DNA of 64,000 nucleotides from Phorcus lineatus. Taxonomy: Eukaryota; Mollusca; Gastropoda; Trochida; Trochidae. Both the position numbers and the translations under genes were made by a program. The number at the start of each line of letters is the position of its first letter. The stretch's first letter is position 1. The stretch covers positions 34,654,010 through 34,718,009 of the forward strand of contig OV121088.1 in assembly GCA_921293015.1 (NCBI GenBank), read 5' to 3'. The notes beneath the pieces are model-generated. The model did not search any database. It saw only the letters and a list, made by a program, of their open reading frames with translations, and was not told the origin of the DNA. Of this stretch, positions 32,762 through 44,429 are shown piece after piece.

Positions 32762-33271
32762 TTACAAATGTAACTTTTTGTTATGTAATTCTTCAAGGTA
32801 ATTCGAAACGTTTGTTCTGCCTTGTTTTACATAATGGTATGTAGACCTTGGCAATGCAAACGTCCAATGTTCTTCCCGAAATAGCTTCACCAACATCAAT
32901 GTCATAGCAGATTGGTCAAATCGATGACGTTTTCCGTATATTCTGCCTCCAAGGCGGTTTAAAGATCCCTGGGCCATACACAAAGGGTCCAATGCACATG
33001 CCACCCACGGTGCTAACAACAACTTCCGGGAGAACTCTTCATTATGGAAGGCATAAATAGCTCCCTCGAATTCAACGTAAGACGCGTATGAACATGCGTC
33101 ATCTCGAAAATATGAAAACATGCTCAGTGACGTTTGTAGTGCTAAAGCATGGAATCCGCTTGTCATTAAGAAGCCCGTGTGGCTAAGGGTCTTAAAAAGG
33201 GGATTCAGATCGGCTTTGAATCGCACCGAGGCGTCCATATTGATCACGAACTCTCCAACCTCAATATGAGC
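32762..33271 (-). CDS. Terminal exon of the right glycosyltransferase-like gene
   Basis: 510 nt, acceptor cttttttgcag. It encodes GEFVINMDASVRF, WVACALDPLCMAQGSL and CHRFDQSAMTLMLV, ending with a charged tail. The apparent ATG at 33277 overlaps the acceptor and is not the start. It is the same length as the left copy exon. Confidence 0.85.
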   Translation of the reverse strand, partial: AHIEVGEFVINMDASVRFKADLNPLFKTLSHTGFLMTSGFHALALQTSLSMFSYFRDDACSYASYVEFEGAIYAFHNEEFSRKLLLAPWVACALDPLCMAQGSLNRLGGRIYGKRHRFDQSAMTLMLVKLFREEHWTFALPRSTYHYVKQGRTNVSNYLEELHNKKLHL

Positions 33272-34477
33272 CTGCAAAAAAGTAGAAGATGTTTGTAAAG
33301 GAACAACTCAAGAACAACAAGCTCAATTTTCCATTTTTGATGCGTTTCATACCCTTTCTTTGAACGACTGTTTTGTCCTGACCCTCATTAAAGGTTATAC
33401 ATGATCAAATCGAATGCAAAATTTAATATTTTCAGAAGTAACGTGTGCATTTTTAGGAAACAGTCCTACTTTGCCACTGCTAGTTGTTTTTCATTGGTCA
33501 TGAAGGGATATTTTCATTTTCGAAGTAGGTGTCTGAAGTATGTTTAATCATGAATATCTTTAAGGGTGAGAAGGGGAAAGTTTGAACTTGTTCATATGAT
33601 CACACAAATAGTTTGAATCTATCACGGAGTAATCAGAACTAAAGCTTTTCATGTCTTCTGATTTGTCGCTATTGCCAAAATGATTCGCAAATCACCCAAT
33701 TACCTCTAGGTCATTTAAGAGATTTCTATGAAATAAAAACACATAATGTCTAGTAAATTTATCTCGATCAGAGGATAATTACCTGGATCAGCACTGGTTT
33801 CCAGGTGTATCTTTTCATTGCATGCAACCTGTCCGGGAACTTGTCAAAAGGGTACTTTCTTACAGTACACCGTCCATATGTTTCCAGCTGAAATATGATT
33901 TTGGTGGTATCATGTAAGACCATGATGAGGTTTTTTTGTCTCCCTCAAAAGCGCTTATTCATCTGAAATGTTTAGTAGCACTTGCCAACTATAACAAGAT
34001 AGAAATGCATCACTATCTTCTTTAGGTCTCAATAGCAAACTTCAGGTTACTATTCCCCTAATAATGTATCTAACATTTATATCAAATCAATTTTAGTCAT
34101 GTGTCCTTGATCAAATATTGCTTTTGCATCGTTTAGACTAAAGCTTATCTTATAACATTACATTTTATAGCTAAGTAGTAAATAACAACCGGGGCCCAGT
34201 GGTTTTATGGCATAACTACTCTCGAGGGCTAGTCCGAGGGGAGTATTTTACCATAAAGCTAGGGAGTCAGATCATTATTTGGCTTACGCTCCCTTGGAAT
34301 AATAAGGCAATGTTTTAAAACATCATATTATTTTATTAGTAAAATTATTACATATACGTGTGAAAAAGAAAACAAGTCTCAAAGGGATGTAAGTTTAGGT
34401 ATACAATATTTTATTTGTTCCTTAGTGAAGGTGAATTTCATATTTTAAAAAACCTGGTTTCATTAAAAAGTTTGTCC

Positions 34478-34508
<31 letters not shown>

Positions 34509-37500
34509 TTTCCATAAGAGAGGTCGCTGTACTTTTAGATTTTTTTACAACATTATGGAAAAAACAAAATGTTTTGTCAGAATATCCACACATTCAGAAT
34601 GATTTATGATAAGGCTGATCAACAATTCCTTGTAATGTCGTAGAAAGCTTATAACTTAAGGCTTTTTAAACTCGTAGCGCCGATGATAGTCCTCACTTTT
34701 CATTGTTTTGTCTTTTTTACGATCATGTTCTCTTTTTTATCAATTTTTCAAATCTAAATCAAGCAAAATGTTACTCTAAGTAACATGAGTGAGCTGTGTT
34801 ATTTTATAATCACTAACTAATAACAGGAATTTCCCTTGAATTATCCCAACAGGATTGTCCTTTTAAGTAAGGTGCGTTCAAGGATAATGCTCCTTAGCCT
34901 TATATAGCCTCGTTATTGAAGATTGTAGGTGATTTGCGCCTTTTTAAAATAATTACATTGGAATTGTGTTTATATTATTAATGTCAGTTAAGAAAGAAAA
35001 ATTGCTCTTGAACACATGTCACTAGGCCACCTCACTGAAAACAGACAAAATGTGCTTCATCTCATATAAAGTCAGAGTATTCAATTTATTCGTTTGATTG
35101 CAGAAGGATTCACCATGATGTTTTGCTTAGTATTCATATCAACAACTAAATTAACACTGTCGTATAAGATTCATCTAGAATGGCCCGTTTTGCAGGTAAC
35201 CCTTGTCTTATGTTGTTCATCAATTTTCTAACATTTATTGTATACACATCGTAGTTTGAAATTTTTTTACTTGATTTCATTTGATTTTGATTTTATTTGT
35301 TAGTTTCCAATAAGTGATTTTCTCGAGTATATCCCAGAACATAATACTTACCATTTGTATCTGTTGCCTGGTGATACCCATATCATACACGTAGAAAGAA
35401 AAATTACTGATATGAGGAAACACAAATGTGTGCAAACTCCTTATCGTTGCCATAGATTCCAGGTAATGATTCTCTGTTATTGGCAACAGGAACACGTACT
35501 TCCGCTTTGGTAGTGTATGAGCTCCAAACGCCTCTTGTATTCGTCGGTAGCTATCGTTCCGAATTGCTTTCAATGGACTCGCAATGCTGTTGAACACATC
35601 CATGCTTCCGGTCGGGGGGAGTTTTTGTTTGCAGGCCAAATCGTGGCACCAAACTGTCAACAAAACGGTTTTACTCATTACGAAAATACAAGAAACTTCA
35701 ACAATATATATTTATTGAAACTTGTAATAAAATAACAATTTTAAAAAAATTTCAGTCCAATTATAAAATCATATCGACACCACTAACCATTGGTTAAACA
35801 ATAATCTTCTCTAACAACTTAACCACTTGCTCTCAATATATATTTGCTATATTATTGTATAACAAATCTATATTTTCATTATACATTGGCCAACGGCCTA
35901 CACAACTGAAATGAAATAAATTTAATAACTTCACTTACAACCAATATTTTTTCAAATCGTTTGATGCCATATTTTCTTGAAATCTTTATGCGGTCACTGT
36001 ATGTTTTAGAAGGCCTACAGCTGCATATCAAAAGTTTGTTCAATAAGTAGATTGAAACGATATGACCACTTTTGTATAGGGATAACTCTTTTTAACTAAT
36101 TCCTATATATAGTTACTAAGTATTTTGATAAACGTGAATGGAAATTAGTTCAACTTATGTGTATATAATTTGTTCTTCGATAAAACAAGTTCTTTACAGC
36201 GTGTCAAGAAACAGTTTTATCGAAAGATGAAATTCAGGAGTCGTGATCATCAGGATTTTAAGGTAAGTAAAACGTTTATTTACTAATATTTTCTGACCTT
36301 TTTAGTGATAATTTAAAAAACGAACTGGAGGATGTTGAAAAGGAGCAAGATTGTTACACTCAGAGATGCGGGGAATAAATGGAGTACCCTTCAGAAAATA
36401 ATGAGAAGAGATTACAACTGTGATGTTTCTCTGAGAGGTATGATAAAGCTGTATCAGAAATATAAGAAAACTGGCACCCTGGAAGACATTGCAAGATCTG
36501 GCAGACCTCGAAGTACGACAAATGGAGAAGACCGAATTATCAGGAAACTACATGTATGTCTAGCAGACAGGTATGCAATACTCAACATTATTCACGGGAG
36601 ACTGAGGCAAACACTGAGTAAACGGGTGAGTCGTATGACAATAGCTCGGGGACTCCTGAAGTTTGGGTTGAAATGTTTTGTTCCTGCTATTCCTGAATAA
36701 AAAGCAAAGAAAACAACGACTCTCTTCGGCCAGAAGAGTCATACAATTTCAGGTGCCACAGTGGAACAAGGTGCTATTTTCAGATGAATCAATCTTTCGT
36801 TGCTTCAGTAACCGAAGACGTATGAGGGTGTGAGTTTCAATTACGAACGTTACAAACCTCGTTATTTGCAAAGCTCTGTAAAACACCCCCCTCAAGTGCA
36901 TTTCTGGGGGATGATTTCCAACAATGGGCCAGGATTTTTGAAAATTGTTCCAGGAACATTAAATAGTGAGAGATATCAAAAGAATATCATTAACGATATT
37001 TCTGATCACGGCTCCTGACTTATCTTTCCAGAAAAACATTTTGTGTTCCAGCATGACAATGCTCCAGCTCATAATTCAAGATCCACTCGTGACTATCTAG
37101 CTCGCAAAGGAATTCAGAGGCTACCATGGCCAGGAAATTCCCCTGACATGAACCCAATAGAGACGGTGTGGGATATCATTGGGAAAGAAATAGCTAAAGA
37201 TATGCCTACCTCAAATTAGGACCTCTGGAATTCAGTTACAAAACACTGGTATTCTTTACCAAATTCGATCTTTAAGAAGCTCTACAGGTCTATGCCAAAG
37301 AGAATTAAAGCAGTGATCGTTGCCAAAGGTGGAGCCACTCAGTATTGAATAAAGTTCACAATAAAACTCTTTGATATTGATTTCCGCTTGTTTTTACTTG
37401 AGAATTCATGTTCAAAGTGCAAGGTTTACACGATTTTCCTAATGTGAACAAACTTTTGGTATGCAGCTGTACACTTTGATCGAGTCTTTATCGATAAAGA

Positions 37501-40012
37501 TACGCATACGAATAACCAAAATAGCCTTTCAAATTTGGTATACGAAAAATAAGTGCGAAAATAATTTGCGAAATGTCCGGTTATATTCAATTCAACAACT
37601 CCTTAACTACACACTTGGAAGTTTTGGTTATACGTATTTACAAATTCCACTGGCAAATGATTTTTAACTGATCGCCTTTACGTTTCATTACAATTGACCT
37701 CGAAAAAGAAATGTTGATATGATGATACCATAGAAAACTAAAGGCAGTCCACACAATCAACAATATTATCAAACGCATACAACTGTGCTTTTAAAGTGTT
37801 TCTTACCTAACGGTTTAGTCTTCAGGAGTTCCTTTGTACAGTTTGGTCGTTTTTGCATCGTTCTTATCATCTTCTTATCAGCTAAATCTGAAAGAACAAA
37901 ATTGAAAAGAAATTATGGATATAATTTGTTTTAATAGAAATAGAATGTACTCTGAAAATTGTTCTGACAATGGTGAACATAAACAACACTACATTTGAAT
38001 ATCTTGATAGTAAAATCAACACTTGTGGATGGTGAAATTATTCTACCAAAAGTAGTCAATGAAATATTATTGCCGATAGTATTCGTTACAACCACATGTA
38101 GAGAAAATATTGACCAAGGACTGTGGGTGAAAACATGTAATGTTTATAAACTTAGTGTTTAACGTAAATGGCTTTATTTGAATATATATATATTAATCAT
38201 TTAAAATCAATCGTCAACAACGTCATTTCCAGCAGGGTGAAGATTGATGAACTTAATTTGCAAAGAAAACTTACATTTAATTTTCCTTGTGTACAACTCC
38301 TTCAGATGAGGAATATCAACTTCTGTCACACCGTTCGTCAGCAGCTCGCAGTCTACAACAAAATGAGGTTGAAAGGTGACATTACATGTACCAATTTTTG
38401 TATCTATTATGAACAATTCGGAAGAATAATGCCACATTTTGCATTCATGTTTTGTTGCTCACAGCCGAACATACATATTCAGAATAGATTCTTTCTTTTC
38501 CAGACCTAGATAAGTTGTAGGTGTCGTCAGTGCTGGAGCAGTGGTCTCACCCTGAGTGGTCGTGTCGAATCCATAAATACTTCACGAATTTGAAGTATTA
38601 CAGATAGTGTGATCCAATCGAGAGCAACATAGGTTTTTTTACTAAAGGACAGTCGTACAAGTTATTTCTAATCTCAGGAAAGTAATTTCTCGTTCGGGAA
38701 ACCACACTCCAGCACTGTCTACATTGTTCCCACTACTTCTTCTACTATTATTACTACTACTAATATTACTAGTTCTACTGCTAGTATTACTACTCCTTCT
38801 TCTTATTCATCTATACTACTACTACTTATGAAACAACTACTGATGCCACTGCTACAACTACTATTACCACTACTACCTCTCCCTCCACTGATACTATTGC
38901 TGCGGTTGCTAATATTACCACTTAAGATAATACCTGTACTTTAGAACTCCAGGAAACAGAAATACATTGCTTCATGGCAATTATTTCGTATCGTTCAACA
39001 CAATTGAAAATCAAATATCTGGCCCAATTTTTTGCTGTCACTTTTGTTAAATTGCCCGAAAATTTAAATTAACTGGAGACAAAATCATGTAGAGTTTACA
39101 GTCGAAGTATAAGTCAACCTGTGTTTTTTATTCAGGCTAAGGTATGTAAATCTCATAATGATAAAAAATAAAATAAAATTTTACTTTATTTTGAAATATC
39201 GCATGTCCTTGAAAACCTAGCATTAACAAACCATGAGATACAATTCTCCACCATTTTTAGAGTCCTAGAAGAGTGTCATAAATAACTTCTCTTTGCTCCT
39301 GTCTGGTTCTAAACTCAAACAATCCACGTGTAATCTCATCTTCCTGTCTTCACAGTTATCACTCTCTGCATCCAAATTCGTATAACGTGAATTATAAAAT
39401 CGTTCTTAATGTGTTGCAAAAGCTCATTCATAATTATATTTGTATGATTCATTCACAATGTCAACTAGAGAATATCCTAATAAATTTCAATATCAATAAT
39501 TTATCAAATACGCAAAACAATTCTTTCTATTTCCATGATTACTAAAATACATGCACTTTTGTTCCTCTCACTGCCAGTGCTATTGCTAATAATGACGCTC
39601 CTGCTAATATGCTGATTATGATTATGCGGATGGTGATCATGATTATGCTATTGTTTATTATGCTTATGCTAATGCTTTTGGTGCTTATGCTACTGCTGAT
39701 GATGATTATAATTTTGATGATGCTTATGAGACTGACGATGATGATTCTGTTGATAATTATGATGCTGGTGCTGTTGATAATCATAAAGTTGATACATCTG
39801 CTGATGATGATTATAGTTTTGATGATGCTTATGAGACTGACGATGATGATTTTGTTGATATATATGATGCTGGTGCTGTTGGTACGGTGTTAACGTTGTT
39901 GATGATGATAAAGCTGATACATCTGCTGATGATGATTATAAAGTTGATTATCCTTATTAGGCTTATGATGTTGCTTATGGTGATGGTGATGCTCTCGATG
40001 GTGATAATGGTG

Positions 40013-40044
<32 letters not shown>

Positions 40045-40331
40045 GATGATGATGATGGTGGTGATGATGATGATGATAATCATTATGATGAGGATGATAA
40101 TCTTGATGATGATGATGATGATGATGAGGATGATAATCATGATGATAATGATGATAATCATGATGATGATGATGATGATGATAATCATCATGATGATGAT
40201 GATAATCATGATGATGAGGATGATGATAATCATGATGATGATGATGATTATAATCATGATGATGATGGTGGTGGTGATGATGATGATGGTGATGATGATG
40301 ATGATGATGGTGGTGGTGATGATGATGATGG

Positions 40332-40392
<61 letters not shown>

Positions 40393-42692
40393 TATGATGA
40401 TGGTGATGATGGTGATTATCATGATGATGAGGATGATAATCATGATGATGAGGATGATAATCATGATGATGAGGATGATAATCATGATGATGAGGATGGT
40501 GGTGGTGATCTACAACGCATCTTGTTATTCATGGCTACTACCTTTGATTTTATCCATTCTCAGATTTCCAACTGTTGTATCCATTAGACTGATTTTGTGA
40601 ATATCTGTAAAACACAATGTTATTTAACATTCATAAAGTGAAACAGAGTATATTTCATAAATTTATATGAGGCTAAAATAAGAGCCAAAATACTATATAG
40701 CTAGAGTTAAGTTCTAACCGCTGTCTAAAGTTAAATCTTTATCTCTTAAATTAAAAAAATATCATGTTTCCTGTTTTCAATTTTAATCGAAAAACGACCA
40801 TATACATGTTAAGAAGTCGAAATTCTGTGTTCCATTTACCTACTTAGCATATTTTTCGTTGTGTCTGCTATAAAATTGTTTTCCGTTTGAGTCACTGTTT
40901 GTCCGGTTTTCAATCACAAATTCGACTATTTATCTCATCGTCATTGAATGCTTATTTTCAGAAACAACCACTACTTCTCGACAAAGATGACTCCAACAAC
41001 ATTCTCTGTGCACCTTTAAAGGGTAGAGTGAAGGAAATTCAATTGTTTTCGTTCCAGCTTACCCTCTTGATTGTGTAACTCAACTCCCAGTCGTGTCTCA
41101 TGATAATGTAAGATGATGAATAGAGAGCTTGCTATAATTGCACCTGTGTAAAACAAGCAAGTAGTAAGAAATTGTCTAACACAGTCAAACTCAACATTTG
41201 ATTTTGATATAAAAACTCAGTGAAGTCATATTTGTAAATATTCTTATATTTCCCTGGTAATTTTTTTGAATACTAAAAATGATACTAAACCTTCTCATGA
41301 AAACTTTGATAAAAGTTCAGATGATATGTAATAAATATTTGACATTTCATATATAAAAGCAGTTTAACCATTTAGCATGTTAAAGTTGTGTCTTTTGTTT
41401 TACAAGTACTGGAGCACACTGTATGATTGAAATATTTAATGTTCAATAAAATGTATTCTATAACAAACGTAACAAGATTGTTTAATAAGTATTCTGTCCT
41501 TATTCAAATGATTTAAAGGTAAGACGCTACACTAAAATTACCGGAAGACGTTTTCACTAAATTTCACTTAAAAACACAATATTCAGGGAATAAGGATAAA
41601 CGATTTGAGTTTTTAGTAGTTTTAACCGCAAGAAAAAAACTTGAAAGGTCTAATGCTTAAAGGGCCACAGAGTATCTTTTAGAATTTTTTATGTTCCGTA
41701 AATAAGAGCCAAATTACCATAATTATGTCCTCAATTAAGTTCAAATCGCCTACCTAACTCGCGCCTTTATCTCCCTAATTCCCAAATTGTGCTATTTCTA
41801 TGTTTCAATGATAAATGAAAAACGTCCATATAAATGTTAGAACGTCGAAATTCTGCGTACATTTAACGTGTATAGAAGTTAAAAGTCATAATCGATACTA
41901 CCAATCCATATTTACATTTGTGTCTGCTGTAAATAAGTTTCCAAAATTACGTTTGAGTCGAGTCTTTAACATGTTTAATTGTCACTCTACTGTACTCATA
42001 AGTACTCGGATGCTAATTTTTGGAAACAACCACCACTTCTCGATAAAATAACACTATTTGTGAAGTTCGGCATATTTGACTCCAACAACATACTATGTGG
42101 CCCTTTAATTGAAATTTTTTGAGCAAAAACACCAAAACGTGCTACAGTGCCTTTAACTTACGATATGTTTATTTAGGGAGAACGCTTAAGCTTAGACTTA
42201 CTTAAATAAATCAATGGCATCGTTGTTGAATAGACTTTTAATGAAAATATGAATTGTAGCGTTCAAATGATGATCGTTTAATTACAAATGCTTGCAAGTC
42301 GTCTTTGTAAGTAGCAGCAGATATAGTGAAACAACTTTTTCTTTAATAATCTTTGAAATTTGACTTCATGATGCCTAAAAATTAACCTATGTAAATGGTA
42401 ACTATTATTTGTCTATAAAAATGAAAGTACTTAAGCTTTTTCCAAAGATATGGAATGATAATATCACCACTGCTAACAATGACAATGGTAATAGACAAAC
42501 GCTTAATTTGATTGATCAAGCCACAATTATGGTTAATGTTTTATAAAAAGATGATTTACAACATGTAAGAATGTAGTTATATGTTATTACACGATTAAAA
42601 GAATTTATTGAGACTGAGAAGCAATATTTATTACATACCAGATAACATGTAAACAAGCGGCATTACACGTTGGGTTCTCATTTTGAGACTTT
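32762..42692 (-). CDS. Glycosyltransferase-like type II membrane protein, right copy (7 exons, 399 aa predicted)
   Basis: Assembled exons are 42692-42639 (ATG 42681-42679), 41143-41063, 38352-38275, 37887-37807, 35653-35352, 33887-33783 and 33271-32762 (stop 32764-32762). All junctions are AG/GT and in phase, and the coding sum is 1,200 nt with no stop. The N-terminus MRTQRVMPLVYMLSGAIIAS is a signal-anchor. Motifs are ITENHYLES, YVYDMGI, MDASVRF and CHRFDQSA. Compared with the left copy it lacks the 12-residue microexon and keeps Q in the CHRFDQSA motif, so it may be the more conventional enzyme. Likely a Golgi-lumen glycosyltransferase-like (DUF1647-type) protein; family recalled, not searched. 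Confidence 0.82.
33783..33887 (-). CDS. Sixth exon of the right glycosyltransferase-like gene
   Basis: 105 nt, phase 0-0, LETYGRC...TWKPVLIQ. It lacks an ATG and sits in a stop-limited frame. It was found by homology to 1954-2058 and by its splice sites (tttcag acceptor, CAG/gtaatt donor). Confidence 0.82.
34477..34508. repeat. T/G homopolymer tract
   Basis: A run of T followed by a run of about 20 G. The left copy has the shorter ttttttttttggggggag at 2709-2730. The exact length is likely unreliable in sequencing. Confidence 0.8.
35352..35653 (-). CDS. Fifth exon of the right glycosyltransferase-like gene
   Basis: 302 nt, acceptor gttgacag, donor ATG/gtaagt. It encodes VWCHDLACKQK...YVFLLPITENHYLES...YVYDMGITRQQIQM. 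Equivalent to 3193-3494. Confidence 0.85.
36018..37469 (+). mobile_element. Tc1-like DNA transposon, inactive
   Basis: The inverted termini CAGCTGCATATCAAAAGTTTG and CAAACTTTTGGTATGCAGCTG are flanked by TA on both sides. It is 1,452 bp, within the intron of the right gene copy, next to the spot where the left copy holds the 4.6 kb element. It contains a broken transposase. Confidence 0.92.
36332..37348 (+). pseudogene. Tc1-like transposase (DD34E), broken
   Basis: It starts MLKRSKIVTLRDAGNKWSTL with paired-like helix-turn-helix segments and a GRPRSTT hook. The catalytic triad is visible: LFSDESIF (about 36,780), HDNAPAH (about 37,055) and NPIETVW (about 37,155). There are 34 residues between the second D and the E, the Tc1 signature. 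Stops at about 36,700 and 37,018, another in PTSN-stop near 37,217, plus frame shifts, make it non-functional. It ends KGGATQY and stop. Confidence 0.9.
37807..37887 (-). CDS. Fourth exon of the right glycosyltransferase-like gene
   Basis: 81 nt, phase 1-1, encoding LADKKMIRTMQKRPNC... The acceptor is ttctttcag and the donor TTAG/gtaaga. It sits just right of the Tc1 insertion. Confidence 0.78.
38275..38352 (-). CDS. Third exon of the right glycosyltransferase-like gene
   Basis: 78 nt, phase 1-1, DCELLTNGVTEVDIPHLKEL..., acceptor tttgttgtag, donor AAAT/gtaagt. Confidence 0.78.
38725..38925. repeat. Degraded ACT/TAC triplet tract
   Basis: Matches the left copy tract at 9625-10240 but is shorter and more interrupted. 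Confidence 0.7.
39590..40505. repeat. Expanded (GAT)n tract
   Basis: Over 900 bp of GAT/GGT/AAT triplets with periodic ATAATCATGATGATGAG units near the right end (at least four in a row, 40430-40498). It lies in an intron. The long poly-Met and poly-Ile ORFs on either strand are artefacts. Confidence 0.88.
40627..41021. mobile_element. MITE-like element, family B
   Basis: Right-copy counterpart of 11571-11985: cataaagtgaaacagagtata at the left and gtgcacctttaaaggg at the right. Confidence 0.55.
41063..41143 (-). CDS. Second exon of the right glycosyltransferase-like gene
   Basis: 81 nt, phase 1-1, GAIIASSLFIILHYHETRLG..., the second half of the membrane anchor. Acceptor ttacacag, donor GAGG/gtaagc. 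Confidence 0.8.
41657..42112. mobile_element. MITE, family B, at the site that carries family A in the other copy
   Basis: Ends are cttaaagggccacagagtat and the inverted actatgtggccctttaat. It occupies the position where the left copy has the family A MITE at 12706-13184. Confidence 0.7.
42639..42692 (-). CDS. First coding exon of the right glycosyltransferase-like gene
   Basis: Acceptor ttttttcag, then an 11-nt leader and ATG (42681-42679), encoding MRTQRVMPLVYMLS and one base, donor G/gtatgt. A possible noncoding upstream exon ends at 43135 (CAGAAG/gtgaga). Confidence 0.75.
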
Positions 42693-43434
42693 CTGAAAAA
42701 ATAAACACCCAATTAAAGTTTTCATTTCTAAAATTTTCGTGCAAATTCAATCGTTTTTGGAGGCAACAGTAGATATGCCACTGTCACAGTGGAACCAAAT
42801 TAAGCCGTCCAGGTTCTAAAAACCAGAAAAAAATTGTAACAACACAAATTTTAAAAACCTGTGGCAATCTATTCAGACACACACGGACTGCACTTAGAGT
42901 GTCAATTGAGAAGATTTCTATCATGTCCTTTTTTCGAGGTGTTTAAGAAAACGTTCTGTCGTAACATTGTTGTACTGCATGCACACTTCAATCAAGTGAG
43001 CGACCCAAGAAAAGAATTTAAAAGTTTTATTTCACTACTCGTTTTTACTTAAACCAGTCAGTTACTACCATAATTTCCATTGTGCATCGGAAACTGACAG
43101 AATTTGTGCGTGAATCCGTTATCGACCTTCTCACCTTCTGCCTTAGACGTGCGTTGCTGGCAAACTTTCCTGGCATTTCCCAATAATTAGAAAATAACAA
43201 ATGTAAAAAGTAAATTACAAAACCATTAATCTTAATTAAGTATCTAGATTCTATTTTCTAATCTGTATACACAGTAGGCGTCTATTCGAGCCAGACTGCT
43301 GTTTAAGACAGGCTTCCATTTTGTAATAAAGGGCAAAGTGCACTTATTTTCGCTGTCAATCTTTGTAGGACATATGCACATATGCACTACATCATATTAT
43401 TTACAATTAACCAGTAATTTACTTTTAATTAACC

Positions 43435-44340
43435 ATGTTAACCAGTGATGATAGAAATAGTCAAAATAAGAAACTTTGGACAAACAAATTCATATCCATT
43501 AGACGGGATGCGTATTTTACAATTTCATATATGGGTATTCTTTACATAATGAAGAAGGAACATGGGGGGAAATGGACTTATCGTCTACCTCCCTATGTTA
43601 CAATTGATACCAAGGTAGCAAATCATTGTTTTATTCAATTCAATTTCGCGACTATGTTACAGTCTACTAAGCTTTTGAAAGCGCCCCGTGTAAACAAGAC
43701 CCTGGCCAGCACATCCCCAATCTCTCCCAACAGAGTTAGCTCCGTCATAAAATCCTATACTACCTCTGTCTTAATACGAAGGTTTCCCGGCTTTCCGGCA
43801 GTTGCCCCTACCGGCGAGATAATGCAACTTAAACTACCTGGCAATATTTCAGCCAATGAAAACACCGAATGCATAAATAACATATCTGTTGACACACAGG
43901 CCTATGCAATGATGCAGTCCCAAAATGAGATGTATGTGTTCTGTAAAGAAGACTCAAAGAGCCAGGTGAATATTCGAATAAAGTATTGCTTTTGAGAAGC
44001 TTACGGAAGCACAACTAACTTTGGTTGCATCCAATCAGATTTCTACATTTCGTGCACAAGAAACCTTCACATTAGGACAGAGGTAGTATAGAAATTTTTG
44101 ACGGAGCTACTTCTGTTGGGAGAGAATGGCACATTCCCTGATTGATTCAAATGTACTTCATTCATGAAAACTGGATTGACAAACAAGAAAAAAGCGTGTT
44201 TTCGGTGATCCACCCCTTACAAGAATACTATTATACAGAGTATAAAAGAAATACCAATTTTCAGAGAAAATATGGAAAAATAATGATTTTTGATAATTTA
44301 CAATAAAATGTTTACAGATATCCACCTATCTAACGAATAG
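43435..44340. repeat. Segmental duplication D2, third (interrupted) member
   Basis: 43435-43700 and 44130-44340 match 17,270-17,800 and 52,440-53,330. It is interrupted by a MITE at about 43716-44129. The 186-residue plus ORF across it (43435-43995) is accidental: its first half lies in DNA that has stops in both paralogues and its second half is MITE. Confidence 0.65.
43716..44129. mobile_element. MITE, family E (TIR CAATCTCTCCCAACAGA)
   Basis: The left terminus ccccaatctctcccaacaga...agctccgtc is inverted at the right as gacggagctac...tgttgggagagaatgg. It is about 415 bp with roughly 40-bp TIRs. It is absent from both paralogous D2 segments. Confidence 0.75.
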
Positions 44341-44429
44341 CAAAGAAACAAACGGCCAAAACTCAGACGCGTTTAAACAACATCGGGTATGGTTGGTTGC
44401 ACCAAGGATTTATAAAGATTGGGCATGAC

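Larger units (their letters stand above)
32640..43085. repeat. Right member of the large segmental duplication
   Basis: It is collinear with about 820-14,060 and carries the second glycosyltransferase-like gene in the same orientation. It lacks the 4.6 kb TIR element and about 580 bp around the 36-nt exon 3. It gained a Tc1 element and a long GAT expansion. Confidence 0.85.

Noticed and set aside
39829..40600. Poly-Ile (minus) and poly-Met (plus) ORFs over 200 residues
   Set aside because: Pure GAT/ATC repeat translation. The equivalent region of the other gene copy is intron.
43435..43995. 186-residue plus-strand ORF
   Set aside because: The first half lies in segmental duplicate D2, whose other two copies have stops there; the second half is a TIR MITE. 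No protein family features.
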